A DNA stretch of 64,000 nucleotides from Ophiobolus disseminans (Eukaryota; Ascomycota; Dothideomycetes; Pleosporales; Phaeosphaeriaceae). Where the stretch lies: NCBI GenBank assembly GCA_010093685.1, contig MU006225.1:1129575-1193574 (forward strand), in the 5' to 3' direction. Of the stretch, positions 36,212 to 47,601 are shown piece after piece. Under the pieces are notes generated by a model, which saw only the letters and a program-made list of their open reading frames with translations, made no database searches and was not told the DNA's origin. Numbering within the stretch: the first letter of the stretch is position 1; the number at the start of each line of letters is the position of its first letter. Both the position numbers and the translations under genes were made by a program.

Positions 36212-37727
36212 CTATGTCTTCTTCCAAAAGCGCGCTTTCGAAACCTTCGATGGTGGAGGATCAAAAGTTGGCGCTTCCTCGATGTCAAACTGTGCCATCT
36301 TCGTCTTCTCGTTCTTCTTCAATTCCTTTTGGAGCTTGCGCTCATCCTTCTTCCTGTAGAATACGACCACTAAGCAATATAGCGCGGCTAGTGCACCCAT
36401 ACCACCCACAACTCCACCGACAACGGCGCCGATGAGACCTTGACGTTGCCATTGCGACTGCGATGGGCGTTGGTAGGCCTCGGGTACGGATTTGGGACAA
36501 AAAGTGACGGGCATGACCGCGTTGTTCTTCTGCACTGCGTCGGCTAGGAAAAAGGTGTTCATCTCGTAATCGGCCATGAGGTAGACTTGACCAAGGAAAG
36601 CAGAACCAAGGTAGAATGGGGCCTTGGAATCTTCGGTGCGCTCTTGAATCGGGGTAATATTGGAGGCGTTTACAAGGACCTCGGACGGGATTGTGATTGT
36701 GTAGCCATCCTCTAGGACAATGGACAACGTTCCATTGAAAGAGTTCTTGACCCTCAGAGAGTTGTCGCCCCAGGTGTTGTCCTTGTCCTTCTCAGCGCTA
36801 GTACGTGCCATGAAGTTCTTCGTTATCTGGTATGGGAGGGAGATCGGGAATTGTTCCGTTGTGATCTGAGCCTCGAAGTCGGCTGCACGCGACTTCATCT
36901 CGGGGAAGGCAGTGTTGTCGAACAAAGACACGTTCGAGTTGTCATTCGTTCCAGTGAGGATGATGTCCTTGATGCGCACACTCATCGGATTGACGTTTGC
37001 GATGTTCATCTGATACTGATGAGGGGTACCGGTGAAGCGTCCCGAGTCATATCCTCCAAAAGTGTTGCTGCCATTCACTGCACCGCCTGCGCGATTGAAA
37101 CCTTGTCCAATGTAAAGTGAGTACGTCCTCCCAGCAATCATATCCCGTGCGGCCAGGTCGCGCAGGACAGTCGAAGATGATCCCATGCCGAGACGCGCAG
37201 GTATTATGGAGCCTTCCGTTACCACTTCTACTGTGGAATTCTCCAGGAGGGTTTGTGAGGCGCCCTCAGTCTCGAAGAAATGAGTGTAAAGGCGAACACT
37301 TTCTTGGCCGAACGAGCCTGAGAAGGAGGCATCGCTACCTCGGTCTAGTGTCTGGAAGGACGGCTGTTTAACAAAGCTATCATGATAGTAAGCAAGAAAA
37401 TTCCGAGAACAGAAGTGGCGCGCCTTACGATACTGAATCTTCAGGGTTGAAGAAGCCTCCAGTAGACTTATCGCAAGACTTAAGGGTACTGTTGCTGCAG
37501 TATTCGTGCGACGCAAACGAAGTATGGTTCTGAGCGATTGATGGCCAAAGACTTTGATTTTGAGATGGTGTTCCTAGGCCGATGAAAGATCCATATTGGA
37601 AGACGGGAGAATCGTGAACGGCCCGCTTGTGGATATCGACGTAAATTGGCTTCTTCGAACAGTTGAACGCAACTGTCGACTGAGCGAACAGTACAGTTGC
37701 AGAGAGGTAGAGTACGAGTGATGCCAT
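36212..37727 (-). CDS. Pepsin-fold (A1-like) surface protein without catalytic Asp, 487 aa, 2 exons
   Basis: Exon 1 37727-37429, 52-nt intron 37428-37377 (GTAAGG...TAG), exon 2 37376-36212. Signal peptide ASLVLYLSATVLFAQSTVA at the N-terminus. The body has A1-type landmarks: YGSFIGLGTPSQNQS at the first active-site flap, TFGGYDSGRF, FYLGSAFLGQVYLMADYE near the C-terminal lobe. Neither DTG nor DSG catalytic triplet is present: the first site reads SQNQSLWPS and the second has no match. A transmembrane helix (GLIGAVVGGVVGGMGALAALYCLVVVF) is followed by a basic, Lys-rich tail. About ten N-x-S/T sites suit a glycosylated wall or membrane protein. Probably a pseudoenzyme; role unknown. Confidence 0.8.
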
Positions 37728-39146
37728 CGCGGAGAGTAGCAGACACTTGATCCAGCAAGTTGTCGATAAAGGAAAGACAGTTGGGTTTTACAGTGTCAGC
37801 TGACAGAAATTGAAGGCAACGACAGCAACACGTCTCGGACCTCGCAGAGGTACAGGAGGCGATGCGGTGTCTTTGTAGGTCCCCATCAGGCGTTCAATCC
37901 ATAGGCTCAGATGAGCTTACAGTCTGGTAGCCACTCAGATGACCTTGCCGCTATTCGTGCATGCAAGCTTATCCTGATGGGATCCGTTCATAGCGCCATA
38001 CTGCATCTCTGGGCGCTGGCTAGAGCCGCGAATGAATGGACCGCTGCTCTGGAGCGCCTGCTGAAGTCGGTACCGGGAACAATCGCTAGGAGAGGCCTGG
38101 CGCAAGCGCTTCGAAGCAAGGAATGACGAGGGATGAAAGATGTTCCTCGCCGAATGTAAGCCTACGACGCAAGGTGGTCGGAAGCGATTGGGCAGACGTG
38201 GGGATGCCTGTCGTACCGAAATAGCTGGCGTTTACAAAGAGTGGTCGATTGGCTGAGGGTGCTTGCAAGCGCCTGGGCGCACGGACACGGCCGAAATGTG
38301 GAGAAAACAGTGGCCGCTATTCTTAACTCCACCTCGATGTCTGTCCTCGCTCAAAGTTATTGCAACCATGTACCATTAATTGCTTAGCCGCTCGGTAAGT
38401 CTCCAAGTATTCGCTTCTCGGTAGCAACGGCTTTCCGTCTTGTCCCCAAGTCGCCAAGCTGAGTGTTCCTGCGCTGGTGCAGTCGGCATTTCACCGACTG
38501 CGCATGAACCTTCTTCTGCTGCAACTCGAACCAGCATCGGACTACAGTTCTGATACAATAACCATTGATGTAGGCTTTTGATCCACGCACAACGCTCGGC
38601 AGCCAGCTACAAGTTCAAATATGGCTAAGAGATCAACCAATAAAATATTGCTGCCTTTCATGATAGGAGCTGTTTGAAGTCCACAGGACACAGTAGAACG
38701 AGTGCAGTTTTCGCATGAACAGAAGCTTGTATCACCTTATCAAACCGGCGCGCGCCCTCGGTTTTCTTACTAGCACACTTGTCATTTCAGAGCTTTGGAT
38801 ATGTTGTGCATATGTGACCATGGTGTCATAATATCTGCAACGCCTTTTCCCCTGCCAAAACACCGATGCTGAACGCTACATTGATAATGACTCGACAGAT
38901 ATTGAGCGGCACCTCGCAAAAGCGGTACGTCGTCCGCTTAACTTGTTCCACCAACAAGCGATGCTATGATATACAGCGAATACTCGGTTAAGCTACGACA
39001 ACATACTATGAAATGCTTACAGACCAGACACCTTGAATATTGTCGACGGACAATACAGTTGCTGGCGGACAAATGGGTGGTGCGGCAAAGTTTTTCACAC
39101 CATCGGCACCGACAAACTCCGTGACAATGCTTCGATATAAAGGTCG
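37728..39146. other. Intergenic, 1.4 kb
   Basis: No convincing reading frame, repeat or RNA. It holds the 5' flank of the pepsin-fold gene and the 3' flank of CAF-1. Confidence 0.5.
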
Positions 39147-41067
39147 TCAATTGTTGACCAAGACCCAGCGCTTCTCCTTTTCGGTCGGGCCAACTCTCGC
39201 GGCTACGATGCTGAGAGTGTTCGTGATGGCGTCTTTGGGAATTTTTGGGAAGACCTTTTTGAGGGCTTCTATCATGCCAATCTTAGTAAGATCTTTGCCT
39301 TGAACTTCGGCTTTGAAGGCCGGAAGGTGTTCCGGCGGGATCGTGCGCTTTGCCTTTGCCGGCTTGGAGGCACTGCCAGGCGTCGTTGGTTGAGGGGTAT
39401 TCATGGTGTTAAACAGGCCGTTCATCGTCCGTTGTGTAAGAGGAGCGCGCGGTGGGTTCATTGAGCCATTGCTAGAAACTTCCTTGGTGACGGTGGTAGC
39501 CGTTGGTACGACTAGCGATGGTGCAGGTGTCCAGTATACGGTAGAGAAGGGATCGATGGCATGCGGCTGTGATTCTGATATGTGTTAGCATGTGGTAGAC
39601 GACACATGGATGGGTTGATACTCACGAAGTAGGAAGCCCATGGAAAACTCGCGGAAATCGGTGCAGATGGCGCCCGATCCGTCGTTGAGCCGAGACACGC
39701 CATCCTCATCCTGCCAACATAGGCCCGTACTGATAGGCTGCAGATCACCACTAATGAGCCGCCGCTTCAATTGTGGGTCCTCTTCATCGTCCAGAAATCC
39801 TTCCATATCGTCCTCTGCTTCATTCTCTTCATCGTCGTCACCCTCTGAGTCGAGATCTTCGCCTTCTTCAGGCTCGTCCCACTCAGCTTCTGAGTCGTAA
39901 TCGTAGTTGGTGTCCTGGCGCAGTCTTGAAAGAGGGTTGCGTGCAAGCCGGACAGCTTCTGCATCTGTGTAAGATCGGGTGTAGGTTCCATAGTATGGTG
40001 GTCGAACATCTTCGCCGAAATGGATGTATTTCATGGGTATCTGCTTCAGCATGTCCAGGGGTGTAGTGTGGTCTGATGATTTGTGGTCAGTCAGTTCGAT
40101 TGTCTTATCGGAAGAGCTGTTGACACGTTCAATGACTTGGACGACTGAACACGACCTGAGACCCCGAGGACCTGATTGTGCGATACGGGACTTCAGGGTC
40201 TGTATTGTGACTGGGTCCAAATCGACGTGTTGCTGTGTGGTGATATGATCCAACCGTGTCCGTGCGGCCTGCATCTTGGCTAGATCCTCCATGAAAGCAT
40301 TCTTGGGTGCCAGTATGGTATGTTGCGGTAGGTTGAACGGTAGGAAGTATCTCTCATAGTCAGACGGTGCATTCTTTACAATCGTCTTCTGCGGGGAGTG
40401 CGTTATGCAATTAGTAATGGCTCCAGACGAGTCTGGTAATGATGCTAGTGATGGTGTTGTAGGGTTCTGGGTGGACTCTACCACGGCCTTTGCTGGACTG
40501 ACACCTGCACCCTTGGGCTTCGCGAAGAAGGCACCGAGCTTCATTTGTGACTGTGGGTTGTAAGCCTTCAGGGTCTAGCAAAAGAAGCAGACAACTTACC
40601 CGTTCCTTCTTCGCTTTCTCCTCCTCCTTTTGTTGCTGCTCCTCTTCTTTCTGCCGTCGCTTTTGCTCTCGCTCCTCGGTCTTTCTCTGCTTCTCTTCCG
40701 CCTTCAACTTGTCTTCAGCCTCCTTCTGTGCCTTCTTCTCCTCACGTGCCTTTGCTTTGGCTTCCTTTTCGAGCCGCTGATCGTCCTTCTCTTTCTGTGT
40801 GAGCTTCCGTCGCTTCGCAGGCTGCTGGACGTTGGTACTCGAAGCGGGCACGGCTTGTGAGGAAAGGAGGTTGTCACTGCTGCTCGGGGCAGTGGTATTT
40901 GGCGTGAGGCTCTTCATGGGGGATGGCGTCCGAACTGACATTACAGATAACGGCGTGGAAGCTTCTGATCGAATTGCCTTGACGGGAGTTGAGACGGAAG
41001 GCTCCATGTCATCGTCGCGTGGTCGTTTCTGGGGCGTTGGTGCGAGGGGCGTCGGATCCTCCATCAT
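39147..41067 (-). CDS. cac1: Chromatin assembly factor 1 large subunit (p150/Cac1), 606 aa, 3 exons
   Basis: Deposits new H3-H4 behind the replication fork. Exons 41067-40600, 40550-39626 and 39574-39147; introns 49 and 51 nt, phases consistent. Order: a Ser/Pro-rich N-terminus, a highly charged KER coiled coil (about residues 88-156, Lys/Glu/Arg repeats), then right after the first intron a PCNA-interacting PIP box QMKLGAFF (residues about 158-165). Next the middle domain (SDYERYFLPFNLP, the KYIHFGEDVRPPYYGTYT block), an acidic ED stretch (DSEGDDDEENEAEDDMEG) and a C-terminal winged-helix (LPAFKAEV-QGKDLTKIGMIEALKKVF). All are hallmarks of Cac1/p150. The start could be either of two adjacent ATGs (41067 or 41064). 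It is divergent from SPO11. Confidence 0.92.
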
Positions 41068-41639
41068 TGCAGCGGTTCTTCGAAGTGAAGTTTAAAGGGC
41101 TTTGCAAAATCGTCGTAGGTAGGAAGCGCGAGAGACGCGGTTGTGGTTGAACAGGGTGCGTGGTTGTGGTGAACAGCAAAGTGTAGGGCGACGCGACTGT
41201 GGAAGGCACGAACGCGTTCACGCGTGGGAGGCGCGAGTGGCATCGGTCTTGGCATGCGGAAGCGGCCAATTCCTGTTGATTGCCGCACCTTCCATTAGTT
41301 TATATGCTAGTTTCCTATGCGGGGAAGGCGCGCTCCTCAGGTCGCAACCTCACCAACATCAAACACGTACACACCAAGCTGAGCCTGATGGCCTTCATGA
41401 ACGGGTAAACAATCTCGAAAAGCATAGGTCGCTGCTTCCTTATGTGCAATCATCGTATCCGCCCCACTTTTACACATCGTGCTTTCCTCTTCCTGCTCAT
41501 CAACTTTCGAACCGTTTCACTCATACATCATGACAACATCACAACTCTGTTGTGCATCACCAAGCGATTTGGTGTCTGATTAACCATACAGCACTAACAA
41601 AGTCCAAACACGCCGGAACCTCAAACTCGGTGCGACGCC
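41068..41639. promoter_or_regulatory. Divergent promoter CAF-1 / SPO11
   Basis: About 570 bp between two start codons transcribed away from each other. One side is S-phase, the other meiotic, so the two halves probably carry independent control elements. No motif was assigned. Confidence 0.4.
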
Positions 41640-43414
41640 ATGGATAACGGCAATCTCGAAGACATGCTTTACGGGCCAAATGCATGGCAAGGCGACTTCG
41701 AAGATGCGACAAGCGACGTGTCTGACGGCGATATGCTTGATGATCCAGACGATAATGATGACATATTGTGGGATCTACGGGACGAGACACTAGCGACCAG
41801 CGACTCCCAGTTGGAAAAGCACGTCAACAACAATGAGCCAGAATGGCAACCGGAGGGGGAAGAACCATCGGCCGTCACATCAGGGCAGCCAAATGGCGAT
41901 AGGTATGAAAACAACCCGTCCAAACGTTGGAACACTGACAATATGCAGGATGTGGGTCGTTGCGCGTATCGAAGCCATGCTCGAGAGGATTGTAGATGGC
42001 CTGCTCGAAGAGAGCGACTCACTTACAATTACCTTAAAGTCTCGAACGGGTCTTTCTAGACGACGCGCCAATGCTGCCAGTGCCGATGGCAAACTACCAG
42101 AGCCGAAGAAGCGTGATATCAACTTTCCTGGAGCTTCCGCGCAGGAGGCATGGAACTTCAGTTGAGTTTTCACGGTGAAGCACAAAGCGTGTACTGATAG
42201 TCTGATAGCTGTGCTTCTTCGCATATTGGAACTCATCCACGGTGGCCTTATCGACAATACAATCATGACCAAGCGGTACTGCATGCTGGATCGATCGAGT
42301 TGACGGACACTGACTGGGTCCAGAGACGTCTATTATCGCCACCCAGATCTCTTCGTCAAGCAAGCTGTGGTTGATCGTTACGTCGATGATCTTGCTTGTA
42401 CATTTGGTATCACAAGGTCACAACTAAATGTGGTGCGCAGCCCCTGCTTTCGGTATGTGCCAAAGTTAACCTCAGACACAGACGGCCGCCGCGAAAGGAT
42501 TAGTGGCCGGGAGCTTTAAGATCACCCGTCAGGATGGCCATTTGGTCGATGCCATCAAGGACAAAGAGGTTCGACCAGAATCGAATGTTGAGAAGATTGA
42601 GACTAACGACGAGATAGGGGCTGCTGGTACCGAAGATTGGCGAGCACGACACACTTGACTTGACATCGATTCAATGGATTCTGGTCATCGAGAAAGAGGT
42701 ACGTTCTTCACACTGGCTTCTGGATGCTCACTGACGCACCTGTTAGGCCACATTCCGCTCTCTCCTCAGCTCAAGTCAATGGGACACTTTAGGGTCGCAA
42801 GGACTAGTACTGACTGTAAGATGATGAATGTCTTCGTTTGCTGTCGCTCACACACTCAGGCAAAGGGATATCCTGACGTGGCATCGAGGACATTCTTGCG
42901 ACACGTTGCGGATCACGCACCTCATGTACCAATGTATGCGCTGGTCGACCTTGATCCTGACGGTGTTGCAATTCTGTCAACGTACAAGTACGGCTCATAC
43001 CGCCTTGCTCACGAAGGCGTGACACCGAGCGACACACCTGGCCTGATTCTGCCCCACATCCGCTGGCTCGGTGTAAAGAGTCACCACATCAGCCGAACTC
43101 CGGTAGGCGAGAGTGACACAGACACAAGTACGATGCCTGAGCTTCAGGGTCTCATGAAGCTCACAGCGCGCGATCGTACAAAGGCCGTGCGAATGCTCGA
43201 GTGGGACCTCTGCGCCGAAGATGGGCCAGAGCAAGCTTGGCGGCAAGAGCTGCAGAGCATGCTCATGCTCAACATCAAAGCGGAGATGCAGATCCTCGAT
43301 GAACTGCCGGGCGGACTGGTGTCTTGGGTGAATGGTGCGCTGAAGAAGGGCTGCGAGCAAAGCCCAGAATCGTCGGTGGACAGCTCTTGGTTGGACGATG
43401 GAATGCTTTTCTGA
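41640..43414 (+). CDS. spo11: SPO11 meiotic DNA double-strand-break transesterase, 480 aa, 8 exons
   Basis: Topoisomerase VI A-subunit homologue that makes meiotic breaks. Exons 41640-41902, 41949-42160, 42209-42275, 42324-42432, 42482-42568, 42618-42698, 42747-42815 and 42860-43414; together exactly 481 codons. The 5Y-CAP motif RDVYYRH spans the third intron, with the catalytic tyrosine at residue 185 (adjacent Tyr184). The Toprim acids are WILVIEKEATF and ALVDLDPDGVAIL. AKGYPDVASRTFL and STYKYGS match the family. The ~85-residue acidic N-terminal extension (DDPDDNDDILWD) is longer than in animals. The intron before GLLVPKIGE has a weak GTTCGA donor but an ideal GACTAAC branch point. All seven introns are 45-50 nt. 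Likely expressed only in meiosis. Confidence 0.93.
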
Positions 43415-43841
43415 AGAAGTACTGGCTGTGCAATACATGTACGCTGTAGCATCTATGCTGCCTACACCACCATGTACCTCCCCTCAAGTACACGGTGGCG
43501 TATTTGAGGAACATTGATCCATTTACGCCGATTTGGTGATGGCCGATTGGGTGATGGCCGATTGGCATCGTCATGAAAATGTGCAACTTCCCTCGCTGCT
43601 TGAGGATAGGAAGATATGCATTTGGACCTGTGCAACTCGTGTCGACATGTCAGGCTGCAGTCCGCTGTCTGTGTTTGGTCGTCCAATGGCAAAGACCGGG
43701 TCTGTGGCGGACAGGCATCGCCAAGCGCGTTCCGTGTTCGACAACGCATCCTTTCGATCACCGCAGCCCCCGTCCACAACTCAGACCGCGTCGCATAGCG
43801 GCCATGCATTGACCTGCAGCTCAAGCAACGGATAGCCCACA
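43415..43841. other. Intergenic, short direct repeat
   Basis: The 13-bp sequence GGTGATGGCCGAT occurs at about 43536 and 43551 in tandem (with TTG between the units). No gene seen. Confidence 0.5.
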
Positions 43842-45308
43842 ATGCCTGACTCTGCAGCGAGACCAAATTCGCCCAGCGATGCACCTCAAGCTGCGACACT
43901 TTCGCTGCCTTCTGCCCCTCTTTCGAACCACCATGCTTCTGCCATCGCAGACTCTGGTGCACTCCCGCCAACAGTGACGCCTGCTACAACCACCAGGCAA
44001 TCGGTAGCGCTAGGCGTATTCTCGACGCTCTGGGGCACCAACACCTCATTTGCGCTCGAAGGCCCTACCAATTCGTCCAGTAGTGCACTCCCCATTATCA
44101 CCACCCACGAGGCTTCTTTCGATACACAAATAGAGCCGTCTGACCTTGCCGCAAGCACAGGCTCAGTACCCAGTGCGACGACAACGTTGACCAACACGCT
44201 TCCTCCCACCCAGTCTGCTGCCCTCCGCGCCCTCAATGCCCCCGCGTTCCACTCGTCGCCTGCCAAAAGCAAATCTGCAAAATCAACCTCGAGCCGAACG
44301 ACCGTCACGAGCCAGCCGGTCGTTGTACGCACATACTCGGGCTCGCGCCACACATCACGTCCGGGGTCAGGCTTCAATACCCCTCGATCTTTTGCTATGA
44401 ATGGGCACACGCATGCGTCCAACCTGTCGGCTGGTCTGGCGGGCAGGAACGAACAATTGCCTTCTGCAGAGGACTTCTCATTCTCTGCCATACTACGAGC
44501 CGTGGACCCCGAGATCAGAGATGCCATTGACGCCATTGCTGAAATATGTGCCCGAAGCCGGATGAGCTTGGCGGATGAGTACGACTCTCATCTCCCACCA
44601 CAAGGCGAGATCACCGGTGCAGGCCCTGCATGGGCTACAAGTACAGGATCTCTGGCTGGACGGGGCCGATTGTCACGCATCAATCAGGGCTGGGCAGCGG
44701 AGAACACGCTGATGGCTGTGCCTGAAGCGAGCAGTAGTAGCGAAAGGCTGGCGCAAGAGACGAAGGTGACCAGCACCAAGAAGAGAAGTCAGTCAGCATA
44801 TGGAAGCTTGAAGAGTGTCATAAGCGGTGGCAGTGGGAAGAGAAAAGCTATTGATGGTGATACGTTCCGAGACCACGATTTCGGGCATGGTCAACGGAAA
44901 CCTCAGGGACCTGCATGGGCGGTACCTGCTTCCTCCACGTCGTCACAACATCCAGCAATCACCCTGGTTGCGTCCCCGACTACATCCAAATACCTCTCAG
45001 TCGAGTCTCCTGCGGGGCTTGATGAGATCACTAAAGAATCTGGGGAGCTATCAAAGGCTCGACCACAGACCGCGCGATCTCAACGTAATACGGGCCATTG
45101 TAGAAGCGCGTCGACAGTAAGCCTACCAACGTCAAGAATGCGGTCTGGCACGCTATCCTCGATAACGTCGTGGTTACCATGGCCTAGACCACCGGATCTG
45201 AATCCTAGTAGCCAACAGGAGTTGACAAGAGCGGAGGCTCGACTAAGGGAGATGTTGCTGTCTTCTGAGAACATTGGTAAAGGTAAAGCGCCGGTTAGTG
45301 TTGCTTGA
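43842..45308 (+). CDS. Disordered Ser/Thr-rich protein, 488 aa
   Basis: Single exon with a long clean frame. Almost the whole protein is low-complexity (Ser, Thr, Pro, Ala). Two short blocks look ordered: EDFSFSAILRAVDPEIRDAIDAIAEICARSRMSLADEYDSHLPP (a helical segment, about residues 211-255) and a C-terminal SWLPWPRPPDLNPSSQQELTRAEARLREML with a possible amphipathic helix. I do not know a named family; similar predicted proteins occur across Pleosporales (unsearched). Could be a scaffold or regulatory protein. Confidence 0.72.
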   Translation: MPDSAARPNSPSDAPQAATLSLPSAPLSNHHASAIADSGALPPTVTPATTTRQSVALGVFSTLWGTNTSFALEGPTNSSSSALPIITTHEASFDTQIEPSDLAASTGSVPSATTTLTNTLPPTQSAALRALNAPAFHSSPAKSKSAKSTSSRTTVTSQPVVVRTYSGSRHTSRPGSGFNTPRSFAMNGHTHASNLSAGLAGRNEQLPSAEDFSFSAILRAVDPEIRDAIDAIAEICARSRMSLADEYDSHLPPQGEITGAGPAWATSTGSLAGRGRLSRINQGWAAENTLMAVPEASSSSERLAQETKVTSTKKRSQSAYGSLKSVISGGSGKRKAIDGDTFRDHDFGHGQRKPQGPAWAVPASSTSSQHPAITLVASPTTSKYLSVESPAGLDEITKESGELSKARPQTARSQRNTGHCRSASTVSLPTSRMRSGTLSSITSWLPWPRPPDLNPSSQQELTRAEARLREMLLSSENIGKGKAPVSVA

Positions 45309-45757
45309 CATTGTGTTCACATAAATTTCGCTGTGCTATATGAAGATGTCCTGGGTAAAAAAATGGCATTGGCCCTGACCAATAGTGCCAAGACTTGGCC
45401 TTGTAATTGGTTTGTTGGTTATGATACGGCTCCCGAGTTACGCTTTACGACTTATGATACCAATGCCTAAAAGTATGCTTACATCTGTCGAGGTCTTTGC
45501 TACGACGTACACTTTCTTATCGCTGCAGTGTTCTTTTACCCTACAAGACATAAATCTCTGATCGTAGCCCACCACAAGAGCCTCCACGACTTTCAATATG
45601 GGCACGAAAGTCCCTGACAGTTGACCAAGTGAAGCGACAAGCTGACTCCGGGCGTTGATCTTGGCTCGAATTGGAAGTGCGCGACGTCACACTACATGTT
45701 CCTAGCTTTCAGCCTTCCTATCCGTCTTTGAGACATGCACCAACACCAACAACATCG
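45309..45757. other. Intergenic
   Basis: No supportable feature; 3' flank of the disordered protein and promoter of the CorA-like gene. Confidence 0.5.
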
Positions 45758-47486
45758 ATGGCCACTTTGTCGAGCACGACTTTGGTTAGCAACGGGGCCG
45801 ATTCCAAGATTCATGACAAAACGAATGAGTGGCAATGGCCTGATACAGCCAGCCTGTTAAACTTCAGCAAAGATGCTATTTCTCCACAAGAAGCAGTTAT
45901 CGCCTGGGGCATTGCTGAGAGCGGGAGCGCGAGTGGTGACGGTATCAGTATTGACGTCCTGTGCTTAATGGGCACAAATGCAGGTATTACATGGCTTGAC
46001 GATTTTGAAGCGATCAGGCTGACTTCAGATTAGAGTGGCATCTCAATGTGGATGACGATGAGCTGGGACGTGTCATGCAGGTACAATAGTATACTTGGAA
46101 GCTACGGCATTATAATTAACAACTCATAGCGTACGCATGGGAACTCTGATGAGCGTATACTACGAGTTTGGTACGACGCTAGCCATCGATTGGCTCTGGC
46201 ACTCATAGCCTCACATTCACAAGCCACTGACTGCCCCCAATAGCTTCATTGACACGTTGAACGCTGTTGGAGGTGACCTGCCTGGGAACTTCAGCTTCCG
46301 TCCTTCGACAATACATTGCCTTCAGGAAGCTGGGCTATCACCATTGTTGTTGAGCAACATATACACCGAATCCAGCCACTGGGCCAAGATGGGCAACCAG
46401 AGGCTTGTGCACAAGGACGAAGAGCGCAACCTGGTCTGCTTCGGTGTGTGAAGGATCGCATTGCTGAGATGCTGTATCTGACATGGCAACCCAGAACTAT
46501 GCTACCAGTATCGATATGGCTGGATTGATCCCATGAGTATTAGCTACATCCACATGATGCGCGAACAGCATGGAAGCACCTACTTCTGTATCAACTATCC
46601 GACTCGTGCGCGCTCTACGCTGATGGCGCGTCTGAACAAGGCCCCAGAATCTGTGCATCAAGACTTCCTCATCGATTATCTTGCTGCAGATGGAAGTTTG
46701 AGTCAATGGCAACTTGACATAGGATCAAAGAGGAAGATTTTGATAGAAAAGGTAAGCCGTCGATCACGCAGCCTTGCGCATTATATAATACTTACTCCTC
46801 ATCAAAGGAGAAAACGTACAAAGCCATGACCATGAAAGCCGGCTTCGACAAGGAAACTCGAGATCTCCATGGAATGTCAAGAGAATGGCTCGCACTAAGG
46901 GAAGACCTCGTGGCTTTCGATGCACAACTAGGCTTCCTGCGCGACGCGCACAACATGCTAGTGGACATCAAACCAAAAACTACGAAATGGAACGTCGCCG
47001 GCATACATGAGGCATGCAATCCATTTGACGTCCTCGTCTCACAAGCAGGTATCTGCTCGCGTTGGACCCTGGTGTACCGTGACAGAACCGACATATGCAT
47101 CCAAATGGTAAGCAACAACTCTAACTTCTTTCCCAGTATCAAACATTGTCTAACCGCCACAAAACCAGCTCTTCCACCTCTCTAACCAACGCATCGCAAC
47201 CTCCAGCCAACAAATCGCACACCAGACCCAAAAAGATTCCGCCTCAATGATCACCCTCGCAGCAGTGACCATGATATTCCTACCCGGCACGTTCATCTCA
47301 GCCATCCTAAGCACGACGATGTTCGACTACGGCCACGATGGCGTGCAGGTCTCGCAGCAGTGGTGGATATTGCTGATCACCACGTTTCTGCTCACGGGCT
47401 TGGTGTTCGGCGCGTGGTATCGCTGGCAGTACGTGTGGGTTCCGGGGCACGTGGAAGCGCGGAAAGTGGGTGATGTGGAAGAGTGA
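45758..47486 (+). CDS. CorA-like divalent-cation channel family protein, multi-exon
   Basis: Start taken at ATG 45758. Downstream junctions are firm: introns 46446-46508, 46752-46807 and 47108-47168, each GT-AG and in phase. The first part (45.95-46.25 kb) needs two or three more introns that I could not place exactly; a segment RLEWHLNVDDDELGRVMQ and one near FIDTLNAVGGDLPGNFSF belong to it. The C-terminus has the CorA plan: a long helix region (QIAHQTQKDSASMITLAAVTMIFLPGTFIS) leading into two membrane helices, the second being WWILLITTFLLTGLVFGAW. The classical GMN loop is absent, as in many fungal CorA-like proteins, so transport is not certain. The middle has CFGYRYGWIDPMSISYIH. Confidence 0.72.
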
Positions 47487-47601
47487 AGAGTGGAATGGTG
47501 GATATGCCTTCGAGGCTGGATATTAGGAAGTATATACATAGAAATGAATCGCATCTCAAACGGCTTGAACAACGCAAGTACATGCAACGGTTAATGCCAC
47601 A

